Shown: piece after piece, positions 35,455-43,187 of the stretch
How positions within the stretch are numbered: the first letter of the stretch is position 1
Layout of the letters: each line of letters starts with the position of its first letter
Assembly (NCBI GenBank): GCA_951812825.1
Contig: OX638324.1
Span: forward strand, 1,673,141-1,737,140
Reading direction: 5' to 3'
DNA length: 64,000 bases
Source: an uncultured Dehalococcoidia bacterium
GTDB lineage: Bacteria; Chloroflexota; Dehalococcoidia; Lucifugimonadales; GCA-2712585
The notes under the pieces: generated by a model
What the model saw: only the letters and a program-made list of their open reading frames with translations
Databases searched by the model: none
Told to the model about the DNA's origin: nothing
Program-made: the position numbers and the translations under genes

Positions 35455-36017
35455 TTCCCGCCCCTGAGGCCGCCCGGCTGATCAATAGCCGCCGTCGCGA
35501 CGCCGTCGTCGTCTCCGCCTCCGCCGCCCTCCGCCACTGGAGCGCCCTATCTGAACGCCGCGACCTGGACGTGGACCTGACCGACTGCCAGGACAAAGCC
35601 GCCGACGTTGCCCTCGGCATCTCCCTCGCCCGTCCCGACGCCAAAGTGCTCATCCTGGATACCGACGCTGCTCTCCGGACCAACCCCGGCGCTCTCCTGA
35701 CCACCGCTGCCTCCGCGCCGCCCAACCTGGTCCACTTCCTTCTGGAGGATGCAGGCCACCGCTCCACCGGCGGCTCACCCATCCCCGGCATCAGCGACAT
35801 CAACTTCGCCGCCTTGGCGGAAGAGGCGGGTTATCCCTCGGTGCACCGCATAGAAGACCTGGAAGACCTTGCCCTCTCCCTTGAGGATATTCTGATGGAA
35901 ACTGGCCCCGTCTTCGTCTCCATAAAGGTCATCCACCCCGTCGACCCTCCCCCCTTCCCGTTCCGCACCATGGCCGAGTCCCTCGCCGAAGTCCAAGAAA
36001 CCCTCGCCACCCGCTGA
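35451..36017 (+). CDS. Degenerate ThDP PP-domain protein (beta-subunit paralogue)
   Basis: 188 residues that align along their whole length with the beta subunit, two genes upstream. The cofactor motif is lost: GDGS became TDAA, the downstream D-N is E-D, and GGAMGKASS became DCQDKAADV. Structural positions are kept (VLILD, GALLTTAA, STGGSPIPG, GPVFVSIKV), so it should still fold. The TTG at 35451 is chosen because it forms a 4-bp TTGA overlap and makes the N-terminus (M-I-x4-A-x-R) match the beta subunit; an ATG at 35406 would overlap the previous gene by 49 bases. It is probably non-catalytic, perhaps regulatory or structural. Confidence 0.78.
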   Translation: MIPAPEAARLINSRRRDAVVVSASAALRHWSALSERRDLDVDLTDCQDKAADVALGISLARPDAKVLILDTDAALRTNPGALLTTAASAPPNLVHFLLEDAGHRSTGGSPIPGISDINFAALAEEAGYPSVHRIEDLEDLALSLEDILMETGPVFVSIKVIHPVDPPPFPFRTMAESLAEVQETLATR

Positions 36018-36440
36018 CCCCCACCCTCTTCCATGCTCACCTACATGTCATTCTGAGGAGGCTCCGCGACGAAGAATCTCGTTGCCCTTTACGCCTGATT
36101 CTGCCACTCCCTACCGCACGCGCCGCTTCACGACCCACCCCACCCCGCAGAACTGACAACATTCCCTTGTCACAAAGCCCCCTCCTCTGCTATCATCTCC
36201 CCACTAGCACAAATGGACGCCCTTCTCTGCCCAGGTCCAGCATTCGATTCCACAATAAAAAACAACGAATCCCCCAAAACGAATAATCCCCCTCCCCGTT
36301 CCCCGCGAAAGCGGGGACCACTCTTCATCCCTTACCCAACTGCCCAACCCCCGTTACCCATCTCCTCAAGAATCTCCCGGTAGGGCGCAATTATGGTAGC
36401 ATTAAACTAACAAAATCGCTTAATCTGAAGGGGGTCTGCC
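36018..36440. other. Repeat-rich intergenic region
   Basis: 423 bases without a credible gene. It holds a family C repeat (about 36045-36079), a family A hairpin (36301-36316) and an AT-richer tract near 36390-36425 (GGTAGCATTAAACT), which may contain the promoter of the zinc-ribbon gene. GGGGGTC lies six bases before that gene's ATG. Confidence 0.55.
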
Positions 36441-36893
36441 ATGGAATGTCCACGCTGCAAGGGCCACCACCTGATGGTAAAAGACCACATGGGCATAGAG
36501 GTGGACGCCTGTCGAAACTGCCAGGGCATGTGGCTGGACTACCACGAGTTGGACGAACTCGAAGACCGGGTCCTGGCCGACGACTCCGTCAAGGGCAGCA
36601 TGGTCTACGCCGAGCGGGCCAGCGTCATCTCCTGCCCCAAGTGCGCCAAGCGTATGACCACCTTCAACTACCGCGCCTACGACCTGCCCATCGACTTCTG
36701 TGTTGATGGCCACGGCTTCTGGCTAGACGCCGGCGAGGAGAAACGTGTGCTGGATCTTATGAAAAAGCGCATCAAGGACCTGAAACGCGTCCACTCCGCC
36801 GAGAGCGAGTGGGCCGGGTTCCTGAAGGGCCTCGCATCCGGCAAGTCCACCTCCGGAGGGCTCATGGGCAAAATCAAAGGCCTGCTGGAGTAA
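36441..36893 (+). CDS. Zinc-ribbon protein (zf-TFIIB type)
   Basis: 150 residues with two related zinc-ribbon units. The first is MECPRCKGH...DACRNCQGMWLDYHEL (two C-x2-C pairs, then the W-L-D signature). The second is ISCPKCAKRM...DFCVDGHGFWLDAGE, where the second pair has become C-x3-H. The pattern C-x2-C...C-x2-C-x-G-x-W-L-D is that of the zf-TFIIB family. A basic helical C-terminus ends in GGLMGKIKGLLE. Members may be nucleic-acid or protein binding; the role is not known. Confidence 0.85.
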   Translation: MECPRCKGHHLMVKDHMGIEVDACRNCQGMWLDYHELDELEDRVLADDSVKGSMVYAERASVISCPKCAKRMTTFNYRAYDLPIDFCVDGHGFWLDAGEEKRVLDLMKKRIKDLKRVHSAESEWAGFLKGLASGKSTSGGLMGKIKGLLE

Positions 36894-36918
36894 CCCCTCC
36901 CCTCTCCATCCCCATCCC

Positions 36919-36962
36919 GCATGTCATCCTGAGCGAAGCGCAGCGTAGTTGAAGGACCTTGC
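36919..36962. repeat. Dispersed repeat, family C variant
   Basis: CATGTCATCCTGAGCGAAGC followed by GCAGCGTAGTTGAAGGACCT, matching the copy at 26904-26946 in arrangement. It lies between the convergent zinc-ribbon and uracil-DNA glycosylase genes. Confidence 0.55.
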
Positions 36963-36989
36963 CGCCGCAGCAACACTACGCCCCCACCC

Positions 36990-37676
36990 TCACCCCTCTC
37001 CCAAAATCCCCCGCACCTTCCTGAACACCCCGTCAAACATCTCCTGGGTGAGCCGACCTGTCTGCGTATTCTGCTGGCTGGGGTGATAGGAGCAAACCAG
37101 CAGCCGTCCATCCGGCATCTCGTGTACGATTCCGTGCCCGAACTTGGGCCGCGGCGTAGGTAACGAATGCCCCTGTTCCCGTAACAGCCGCAAGTAGGCG
37201 TCGAAGGCTATCCGCCCCAGCGCCACCACCACCCGCACTCTATCCAGCAACTCCAACTCCCTCAGCAGGTACGGCTGGCAGTTGGCTAACTCCTCCCGAA
37301 GGGGCTTGTTCTGTGGCGGCGCACACCGGAGCGCCGCTGTGATGTACGCCCCCTTCAACGATTGTCCGTCCTCCCGGTGCGTTGATTCGGGCTGACTTGC
37401 AAACCCAAACCGGTGCAGCGTGCCGAATACCCAATCCCCGCTCCGGTCTCCCGTAAACATCCGCCCCGTGCGGTTGCCCCCGTGGGCCGCAGGCGCAAGC
37501 CCCAGCAGCAGCACCCGCGCCTCCGGGTCGCCGAAGGCAGGCAGCGGCCTCCCCCAATACTCCCATTCGATGTACATCCGCCGCTTCTTCCGCGCTACTT
37601 CTTGGCGATACTCCGTCAACCGTGGGCACCGAGTGCAATTGATTATCTTCTGTTGCAGCTTCTCTATTTCTGTCAT
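36990..37676 (-). CDS. Uracil-DNA glycosylase, family 5 (UDGb) type
   Basis: 228 residues. An N-terminal C-x2-C (INCTRCPRL) plus later cysteines (RCAPPQ, ANCQPY) form the [4Fe-4S] site of family 4/5 enzymes. Motif A, LGLAPAAHGGNRTGRMFTGD, has Ala where family 4 has Glu/Asn-type residues, and motif B, HPSQQNTQTGRLT, is the family 5 signature. It removes uracil (and hypoxanthine in this family) from DNA. It starts with an ATG and is monocistronic by spacing. Confidence 0.9.
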   Translation of the reverse strand: MTEIEKLQQKIINCTRCPRLTEYRQEVARKKRRMYIEWEYWGRPLPAFGDPEARVLLLGLAPAAHGGNRTGRMFTGDRSGDWVFGTLHRFGFASQPESTHREDGQSLKGAYITAALRCAPPQNKPLREELANCQPYLLRELELLDRVRVVVALGRIAFDAYLRLLREQGHSLPTPRPKFGHGIVHEMPDGRLLVCSYHPSQQNTQTGRLTQEMFDGVFRKVRGILGEG

Positions 37677-37809
37677 GCCATTCGCGATTGACTATACTTG
37701 CCCGTATATCGGCGAGCAAGGGTTCACCGCAGTGGGGCGGCTTTCAGAGGGGCATCCCCTGTGGATGCCCGCCGCCGGACTATAGATGAAACGAATGGAG
37801 GAAACGGAA

Positions 37810-38187
37810 ATGACCATGCAGGAGAAGAAAGAATACCTGGAAGAGATGGGGCGAAAGCGGGGCTACGTCCTGGAGATGCACCGCATTATGGCCGCCGTCG
37901 ACTTTGAATGGGTGAAGAAGTACGATCCCTTCCTCGAGTACACCTACACCAGCCAGCGCCTCCTCGACAGGAAGACCAAGGAGCTGCTGCAAATTGCCGT
38001 CGAAGCCGCCCTCCGGGCCGATGTGGAGCAGATTCAGGCCCACGTTGAGGTGGCGCTGAAGGAAGGCGCGACGCCCGAGGAAATCCTGGAGGCGCTGCAG
38101 GCCGTCGTCATGCCCATGGGAATGCTCGCATTCCGTCGGGGGCTGCAGGCCTGGGCGGCGGCAGTGAAGCCGGAAATGGTGGAGTAA
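37810..38187 (+). CDS. Carboxymuconolactone decarboxylase-family (AhpD-like) protein lacking the Cys pair
   Basis: 125 residues, all-helical, with DRKTKELLQIAVEAALRADVEQIQAHVEVALKEGATPEEILEAL-type organisation (the CMD fold). Active AhpD-type members have C-x2-C-x3-H in this helix; here it reads A-D-V-E-Q-I-Q-A-H, so only the histidine remains and thiol peroxidase activity is unlikely. The ATG at 37810 has GGAGG eight bases upstream. Substrate unknown. Confidence 0.82.
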   Translation: MTMQEKKEYLEEMGRKRGYVLEMHRIMAAVDFEWVKKYDPFLEYTYTSQRLLDRKTKELLQIAVEAALRADVEQIQAHVEVALKEGATPEEILEALQAVVMPMGMLAFRRGLQAWAAAVKPEMVE

Positions 38188-38193
38188 CTGCCC

Positions 38194-39513
38194 CTACCTT
38201 GTCCTCAGGGTTCCCACCCCCGGCTGGCAAACCCCGCACCCTCCCAAGTCTTCTGCGCGGGTTTGCAACGCCTGCTCTATGGCCGCATCTGTAGTCGTGA
38301 AAGGCCCATACCAGCGACCCGTTGGCGCCGTCGAATCGTGAAGCCCCTGGCCATCGTTGCAGAACGAGCAACTGGCCAAGTGGATGCGTCCCCGCCGCCT
38401 TGGTAAATTCTCGTACACCCACCATATCCTTGGAACGCCGTTGTTTCGCCCATTGAGCGCCTGCAGCACCGCATCGCCCACTTCCTCCGTAGACGCTTTG
38501 CCCCCCAGGTCCGGCGTGAGCGCGTCCCCGGCTTCCAGCGTCTGGACCACCGCCGCTTCGAGGGCGTCGGCGGCCTCCTCCTGCCCCAGATGCCGCACCA
38601 TCATCGCCCCCGAAAGTATCGCCGCCAGCGGATTGGCCAGCCCCTCGCCCGTGATGTCCGGCGCGCTGCCGTGCACCGGCTCAAACATGGACGGAAAACG
38701 CCGCTCCGGGTCTATGTTGCCGCTGGACGCCAGCCCCATGCTGCCCGTTATCATTGCGGCTATGTCCGTCAGTATGTCCCCGAACAGGTTGCTCGCCACC
38801 ACCACGTCGAAGTCCTCCGGCCGGCGTATGAAGTCCATGCAGGCGGCGTCCACCAACAGCGACTCCGTTGCCACGTCCGGAAACTCCGCCGAAACCTCTT
38901 CAAACACCCTGTCCCATAGCACCATCCCGTAGCCCATGGCGTTGGACTTGGTGACGGACGTCACCTTCCTCCGTCGGTCCGACCGCCGGGCCAGCTCGAA
39001 GGCGAATCGGATAACCCGCTCGCAGCCGTGCCGGGTGAACACCGACGTCTGCGCCGCCATCTCCTGGGGCGTCCCCTCGTAGTGGAAGCCGCCCACGTTG
39101 GCGTACTCCCCCTCCGTATTCTCCCTGATCACCACCATGTCGATGTCCCTGGCCTTCTTCCCGTTTAGTGGCGACTTCACCCCCGGATACAAAAGGCCTG
39201 GCCTCATGCACACGTACTGGTCGAATCCGCGGCGAATGGGCAGCAGCAGGTTGTTCAACGTCACGTGATCGTGGATCTCGGGATGCCCCACCGCGCCGAA
39301 ATAGATCGCGTCGAAGGGCCGAAGCGTTTCCAACCCGCCTTCCGGCATCATCCGTCCGTGCTTGAAATAGTAGTCGGAACCCCAGGGCAGGCTCCTGAAC
39401 TTCCAGCCGAAGTCGAAACGCCTTCCCAGCCCCTTCAAAACGTGCAGACCCTGGTCGATGACCTCAGGGCCGATGCCATCACCGGGAATGACTGCAATTC
39501 GATAAGTGGTCAA
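38194..39513 (-). CDS. Isopropylmalate/tartrate dehydrogenase-family enzyme with C-terminal four-cysteine domain
   Basis: 439 residues. The body (about 1-350) is a beta-decarboxylating dehydrogenase: IAVIPGDGIGPEV at the N-terminus, VVIRENTEGEY for substrate, and DACMDFIRRPEDFDVVVASNLFGDILTD and HGSAPDITGEGLANP for metal and NAD. The closest type is tartrate dehydrogenase/D-malate dehydrogenase or LeuB. Residues 377-439 are an extra domain with C382-S-F-C385, a G-x-H and G-R-W-Y-G-P-F core, and C426-G-V-C429, which looks like a zinc ribbon. The TTG at 39513 has GGAG six bases upstream. It lies downstream of the aminotransferase and hydantoinase genes. Confidence 0.88.
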   Translation of the reverse strand: MTTYRIAVIPGDGIGPEVIDQGLHVLKGLGRRFDFGWKFRSLPWGSDYYFKHGRMMPEGGLETLRPFDAIYFGAVGHPEIHDHVTLNNLLLPIRRGFDQYVCMRPGLLYPGVKSPLNGKKARDIDMVVIRENTEGEYANVGGFHYEGTPQEMAAQTSVFTRHGCERVIRFAFELARRSDRRRKVTSVTKSNAMGYGMVLWDRVFEEVSAEFPDVATESLLVDAACMDFIRRPEDFDVVVASNLFGDILTDIAAMITGSMGLASSGNIDPERRFPSMFEPVHGSAPDITGEGLANPLAAILSGAMMVRHLGQEEAADALEAAVVQTLEAGDALTPDLGGKASTEEVGDAVLQALNGRNNGVPRIWWVYENLPRRRGRIHLASCSFCNDGQGLHDSTAPTGRWYGPFTTTDAAIEQALQTRAEDLGGCGVCQPGVGTLRTR

Positions 39514-39593
39514 CCAATGCTCCAACTATTACGGATGCCGGGCGATCTTGGACGGGGCACCGTCCCTTGCAAAGATGCCGTTAACCCTGGTCT

Positions 39594-40781
39594 CTAGGAA
39601 CCGGCGAGGGCCTTGCTTGCGGCGGCTACCCCGGCCCCGGCCGGGACCTCGTAGCCCTCCTTGGGCAGAATCTCCTCCAGCGCTGAGAGCAGCAGCAGCA
39701 GATTTGCGCCCGTGCTGGCCTCTCCCATCAGCCCGACGCGCCAGATCTTGCCGGCGAACTGGCCCAGCCCGCGGGAGATTTCAATGAGATAGTCGTTAGC
39801 CAGCCGCGCCCGCACCCGGGCCTCGTCCACGCCTTCGGGAACGGCCACTGGGGTAATCTGTGCCAGCCGGTGATTCTCGTCGGAGATCACTGAAAGCCCC
39901 AGCGCCTCCAGACCGGCGCGAAGAGCCGCGGCATTCCGCTGGTGCCGCTCATAACGGGGGCCCAGCCCCTCGTCCAGTATCACTCGCAGCCCTTCGTAGA
40001 GGGCGTAAAGACTGCTGATTGGCACAGTGTGATGATAAACGTGGTCTTTGCCCCAGTAATCGGCGATCTGGGGAATGTTCAGGTACCAGGTGGAAGGCGA
40101 GGTGCTCCGATTGTTCATCGTCTCTAGTGCGTTCTGGCTGACCGCCACGGGCGCAAGCCCCGGCGGACAGCTCAGGCACTTCTGCGATGCGCTGGAAATG
40201 TAGTCGATTCCCCACTCGTCCACGGCCACCTCGCTGCCCCCGAAGGACGTAACCGCGTCCACAAACATGAGAGCGCCGTGCTCCTTTGCCATCCTGGATA
40301 TCTCTGCCAAAGGCTGGCTGACTCCCGTGGAGGTCTCGGCGTGGACCATCCCGACGAGCTTCACCGACTTGTGCTTCTTGAGTTCAGCCTCCATTGCCGC
40401 CGGGTCCAGCGGCTTTGCCCACTCCCCATCCACGGTGATAACTTCCGCGCCCTGTCGACGCGCCATCTCAATCATCCGCTCGCAAAAGAAGCCGTAGTTG
40501 CCGATGACCGCCACGTCTCCCGGTTCCAACACGCTCGCCATCCCCGCTTCTATGCCCGCCGAACCCGTGGCCGAGAGAGCCATTGTCAGCGACTCTTTGG
40601 TCTGAAACACCTCCGCAAGCATTGCGGCTATACCGTCGATGATGGGTATGAACACGGCCTCGCCGTATCCCACGACGGGAGTCTGCATCGCCTTGTAGAC
40701 TCTTGGATGTACGTTAACGGGGCCGGTGCTGAGAAGCACCCGGGCCGGAATGTTTAGCTCCGGATAACTATTCTGGACCAT
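39594..40781 (-). CDS. Class V aminotransferase (alanine/serine-glyoxylate type)
   Basis: A 395-residue PLP enzyme. LLSTGPVNVHPRV opens the family, ATGSAGIEAGMASVLEPGD binds the phosphate, FVDAVTSFGGSEV carries the pyridine-binding aspartate, and SASQKCLSCPPGLAPVAVS the Schiff-base lysine. It uses glyoxylate as amino acceptor by family. With the dihydropyrimidinase/allantoinase-like gene upstream, a ureidoglycine-glyoxylate type role is conceivable but not shown. GGAAGAG precedes the ATG. Confidence 0.9.
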   Translation of the reverse strand: MVQNSYPELNIPARVLLSTGPVNVHPRVYKAMQTPVVGYGEAVFIPIIDGIAAMLAEVFQTKESLTMALSATGSAGIEAGMASVLEPGDVAVIGNYGFFCERMIEMARRQGAEVITVDGEWAKPLDPAAMEAELKKHKSVKLVGMVHAETSTGVSQPLAEISRMAKEHGALMFVDAVTSFGGSEVAVDEWGIDYISSASQKCLSCPPGLAPVAVSQNALETMNNRSTSPSTWYLNIPQIADYWGKDHVYHHTVPISSLYALYEGLRVILDEGLGPRYERHQRNAAALRAGLEALGLSVISDENHRLAQITPVAVPEGVDEARVRARLANDYLIEISRGLGQFAGKIWRVGLMGEASTGANLLLLLSALEEILPKEGYEVPAGAGVAAASKALAGS

Positions 40782-40986
40782 CTGCTCTTCCTTTACGTTT
40801 TCCTTCCGCTCTCTCTATGGAGGTGAGGACTGACCCTTGCACTCACTTCTGCGAAAAAGCAGAACAACTTGGCGTTGGGAAATGGCGCTCCCGTTCCGGC
40901 AATCGACTGGGCCTCAATCCGGTGGGGCACTAGGCTTGCACAGCCTATCAGTGGGGTTTGGGGGTGTCAAGGAAAGAAGACTCCAC

Positions 40987-42423
40987 CTAGCTTATGGGAC
41001 CCTTGAGCACCGCCGAACTCAGCTTGCGCGGTATCAGTCGCCCCTGGCTCGTATCACCCATGAACTGTCCGTCCTTCACCATAACCTTGCCGCGCAGCGT
41101 CACCACCGTTGGCCATCCCTGCACCTCCCAGCCCTCCCACGGGTTGTAGTCCCCAATGTGCAGCTGCTCCATAGCGATGGTCCTCCGCTCGTTTGGATCG
41201 ATGACCACAATGTCCGCGTCGCTGCCCGCCGCTATCGCTCCCTTTTGCGGGTAGAAACCCAGCAGCTTGGCCGGGTTCGTCGAAGTGATGGCGGCGTACC
41301 TCTCAAGGGACATCCCCTGCTTCACAACTCCCTCCGAATAGGCCACTCCCATCCGAATCTCGATGCCGATGTTGCCCCCCTGCACGTCCACCACCGTGCG
41401 GCCCTTGATCTTGTCGGCGTAGCTCGTGCCGATGGCGTCCGTGGCTAGGATGTTCAGGTCTCCCCGGTGCAGCCCGTCCCACAGCCGCAGCCTGGAGTCC
41501 TCAGATTTGGTCGAGGGATAGGTGTGGTACTTCATCCCGTCGTGTTCCTTGTAGTTCTCGGAGTTGAAGGAGCAGTAGAGAAGAATAGTCTCTCCGTCCA
41601 CGGGATGACCCTTGGCCCTCGACTCGGCGATGGCGTCCACCCCCTCCCGGGCGCTGGTGTGCACGATGTACATCGCCGCGCCCGTATGCTCCGCCACGAT
41701 GATGGCCCGCCTCACCGCCAGGTCCTCCGAAAGGTTTGACCTGATCTTCGGCAGGTAGTACCAGGCCCACTCCTCCTGCTCCCGCGCCAGCTCGTAGTTC
41801 CACTGCACAACTTCGTCGTCCTCGGCGTGAATGGCCACGATGCCCCCGTGCTCCGCCGCCTGCTCCATCACCGAAACCAGCTGGCCGGTGCTTATCATCG
41901 TTATAGGTCGGTTCGGCCTTGGTGCGTGGTTGGTGGTGTAGACCTTGATGCTGGGAAAGCCCGCCTCAATGAGCTCCCTGATGCGTGGAATGTTCCGCGT
42001 AGTCGTCGAAGGCCCGTGGAAACTGCAATGGAAGGAGTAGTCGATGTACATCCGCCCCGGAAACAGGTCCGCGTGGGTGTGCACTGCCGCAAGAACGTCG
42101 TCGCTGCCCGGCTGCGTTGCAATGGCGAAGTCCATCATCGTCGTCGTGCCGCCCCACAGCGCCGCCAGCGACAGGTCCTCCGGGCCCGCCGTGGTTGTGT
42201 TTCCCCAGATGTTGTCCCGGTGGGGAAATCCCACGTGGGTGTGCGCTTCGACGCCGCCGGGCGCCACTATCTTCCCCGTTGCGTCTATGACTTCAGCCGC
42301 CTCGCTGCCCAGAGAGCCGGGCAGCACCACGCCGACTATCTTCTCCCCCTGAACGGCCACGTCCCACTGGCCCACGCCCGTGGGAGTGACTACCTGTCCG
42401 CCTCGAATTAGCAGGTCTAGCAT
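40987..42423 (-). CDS. Dihydropyrimidinase/D-hydantoinase-like amidohydrolase
   Basis: A 478-residue cyclic amidohydrolase. Metal and catalytic positions: GGVEAHTHVGFP (H-x-H), GFPSIKVYTTN (carboxylated lysine bridging two metals), IVAIHAED, MYIVHTSARE and NILATDAIG (Asp). It opens cyclic ureides or amides (dihydropyrimidines, hydantoins, allantoin). The ATG at 42423 follows GAGGAGG. It is upstream of the class V aminotransferase with a 205-base gap, so co-transcription is possible but not certain. Confidence 0.9.
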   Translation of the reverse strand: MLDLLIRGGQVVTPTGVGQWDVAVQGEKIVGVVLPGSLGSEAAEVIDATGKIVAPGGVEAHTHVGFPHRDNIWGNTTTAGPEDLSLAALWGGTTTMMDFAIATQPGSDDVLAAVHTHADLFPGRMYIDYSFHCSFHGPSTTTRNIPRIRELIEAGFPSIKVYTTNHAPRPNRPITMISTGQLVSVMEQAAEHGGIVAIHAEDDEVVQWNYELAREQEEWAWYYLPKIRSNLSEDLAVRRAIIVAEHTGAAMYIVHTSAREGVDAIAESRAKGHPVDGETILLYCSFNSENYKEHDGMKYHTYPSTKSEDSRLRLWDGLHRGDLNILATDAIGTSYADKIKGRTVVDVQGGNIGIEIRMGVAYSEGVVKQGMSLERYAAITSTNPAKLLGFYPQKGAIAAGSDADIVVIDPNERRTIAMEQLHIGDYNPWEGWEVQGWPTVVTLRGKVMVKDGQFMGDTSQGRLIPRKLSSAVLKGPIS

Positions 42424-42485
42424 TGATGCCTCCTCGCTGCGCGCAGTCTTGGCCTCGCGCAACGGGGCAATGCTGCTGTCCCGGT

Positions 42486-43187
42486 CTAGAACTCTCCCGA
42501 CCTGAAGCTCACGGACATTTCCTGCTGAGCATTCTCGTCGAAGCCCACCCCGTCGGCGATCCTCAAGCTAGTGTACACCATAATGTGCGTGCTGAAGTGC
42601 TCCTCCCGTACCTTCGCGGAATCGGGAAATATCGGCATGTAGCTGCCCACCGTGTCCAGCATGTCGCGACGAAGTGCGGCGGTCCGTTTGGGAGAAAGGA
42701 GCCAATCCCGCTCCTCGAAGTCTCCGTTGCCGTTTGCCATGCGCTCCTGCGGCTCCAGGTCTACCCGCACGTTGGCGGTCAGTACCAGCGACTCCCCGGA
42801 CTGCTTGATGTCCATCTCCAGCCTTCGACGGTCCACCGGAACAAAGTTGGCCAGTAGCACAATTATATGGTTCCGCAGGTCCATCAGGGCATCGGCGGTC
42901 ATCGTAGTCCTGTCCTGGAGCATGACTGCCTTCAGGCGACTGTGCGCGTTCTGCCTGCTCGCCTCTTTCCTCTCGAAGACCTGCTTGACCATGCCCCCCA
43001 CGTTGTCCAGGGTCTTGGACTGCTTCACCTTATCCCGCAATTCCGCGATTGAGGGAGCTTTCTTGGCAATCTCCTTCAGATCGTCCATGGAAGGGGACTT
43101 CTTGACCAGGTCCTTTAGAGCTTCAAGCTTTGGCGCCCATTGGTCTCTTGAACCCCACCATCTTTTTGATCCACGTGAAGATGCCAT
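42486..43187 (-). CDS. minE: MinE-domain protein with N- and C-terminal extensions
   Basis: 233 residues. Residues about 72-143 match MinE, the topological factor that stimulates MinD ATPase: ASRQNAHSRLKAVMLQDR (MinD-binding helix) and the beta-strand region RRLEMDIKQSGESLVLTANV. Before it are tandem amphipathic units (LKDLVKKSPS, LKEIAKKAPS, LRDKVKQSKT); after it comes a 90-residue extension without recognised fold. E. coli MinE is only 88 residues. The ATG at 43187 has GGAGG six bases upstream and overlaps minD by 65 bases in another frame. A shorter version from ATG 43088 is the alternative. Confidence 0.78.
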   Translation of the reverse strand: MASSRGSKRWWGSRDQWAPKLEALKDLVKKSPSMDDLKEIAKKAPSIAELRDKVKQSKTLDNVGGMVKQVFERKEASRQNAHSRLKAVMLQDRTTMTADALMDLRNHIIVLLANFVPVDRRRLEMDIKQSGESLVLTANVRVDLEPQERMANGNGDFEERDWLLSPKRTAALRRDMLDTVGSYMPIFPDSAKVREEHFSTHIMVYTSLRIADGVGFDENAQQEMSVSFRSGEF

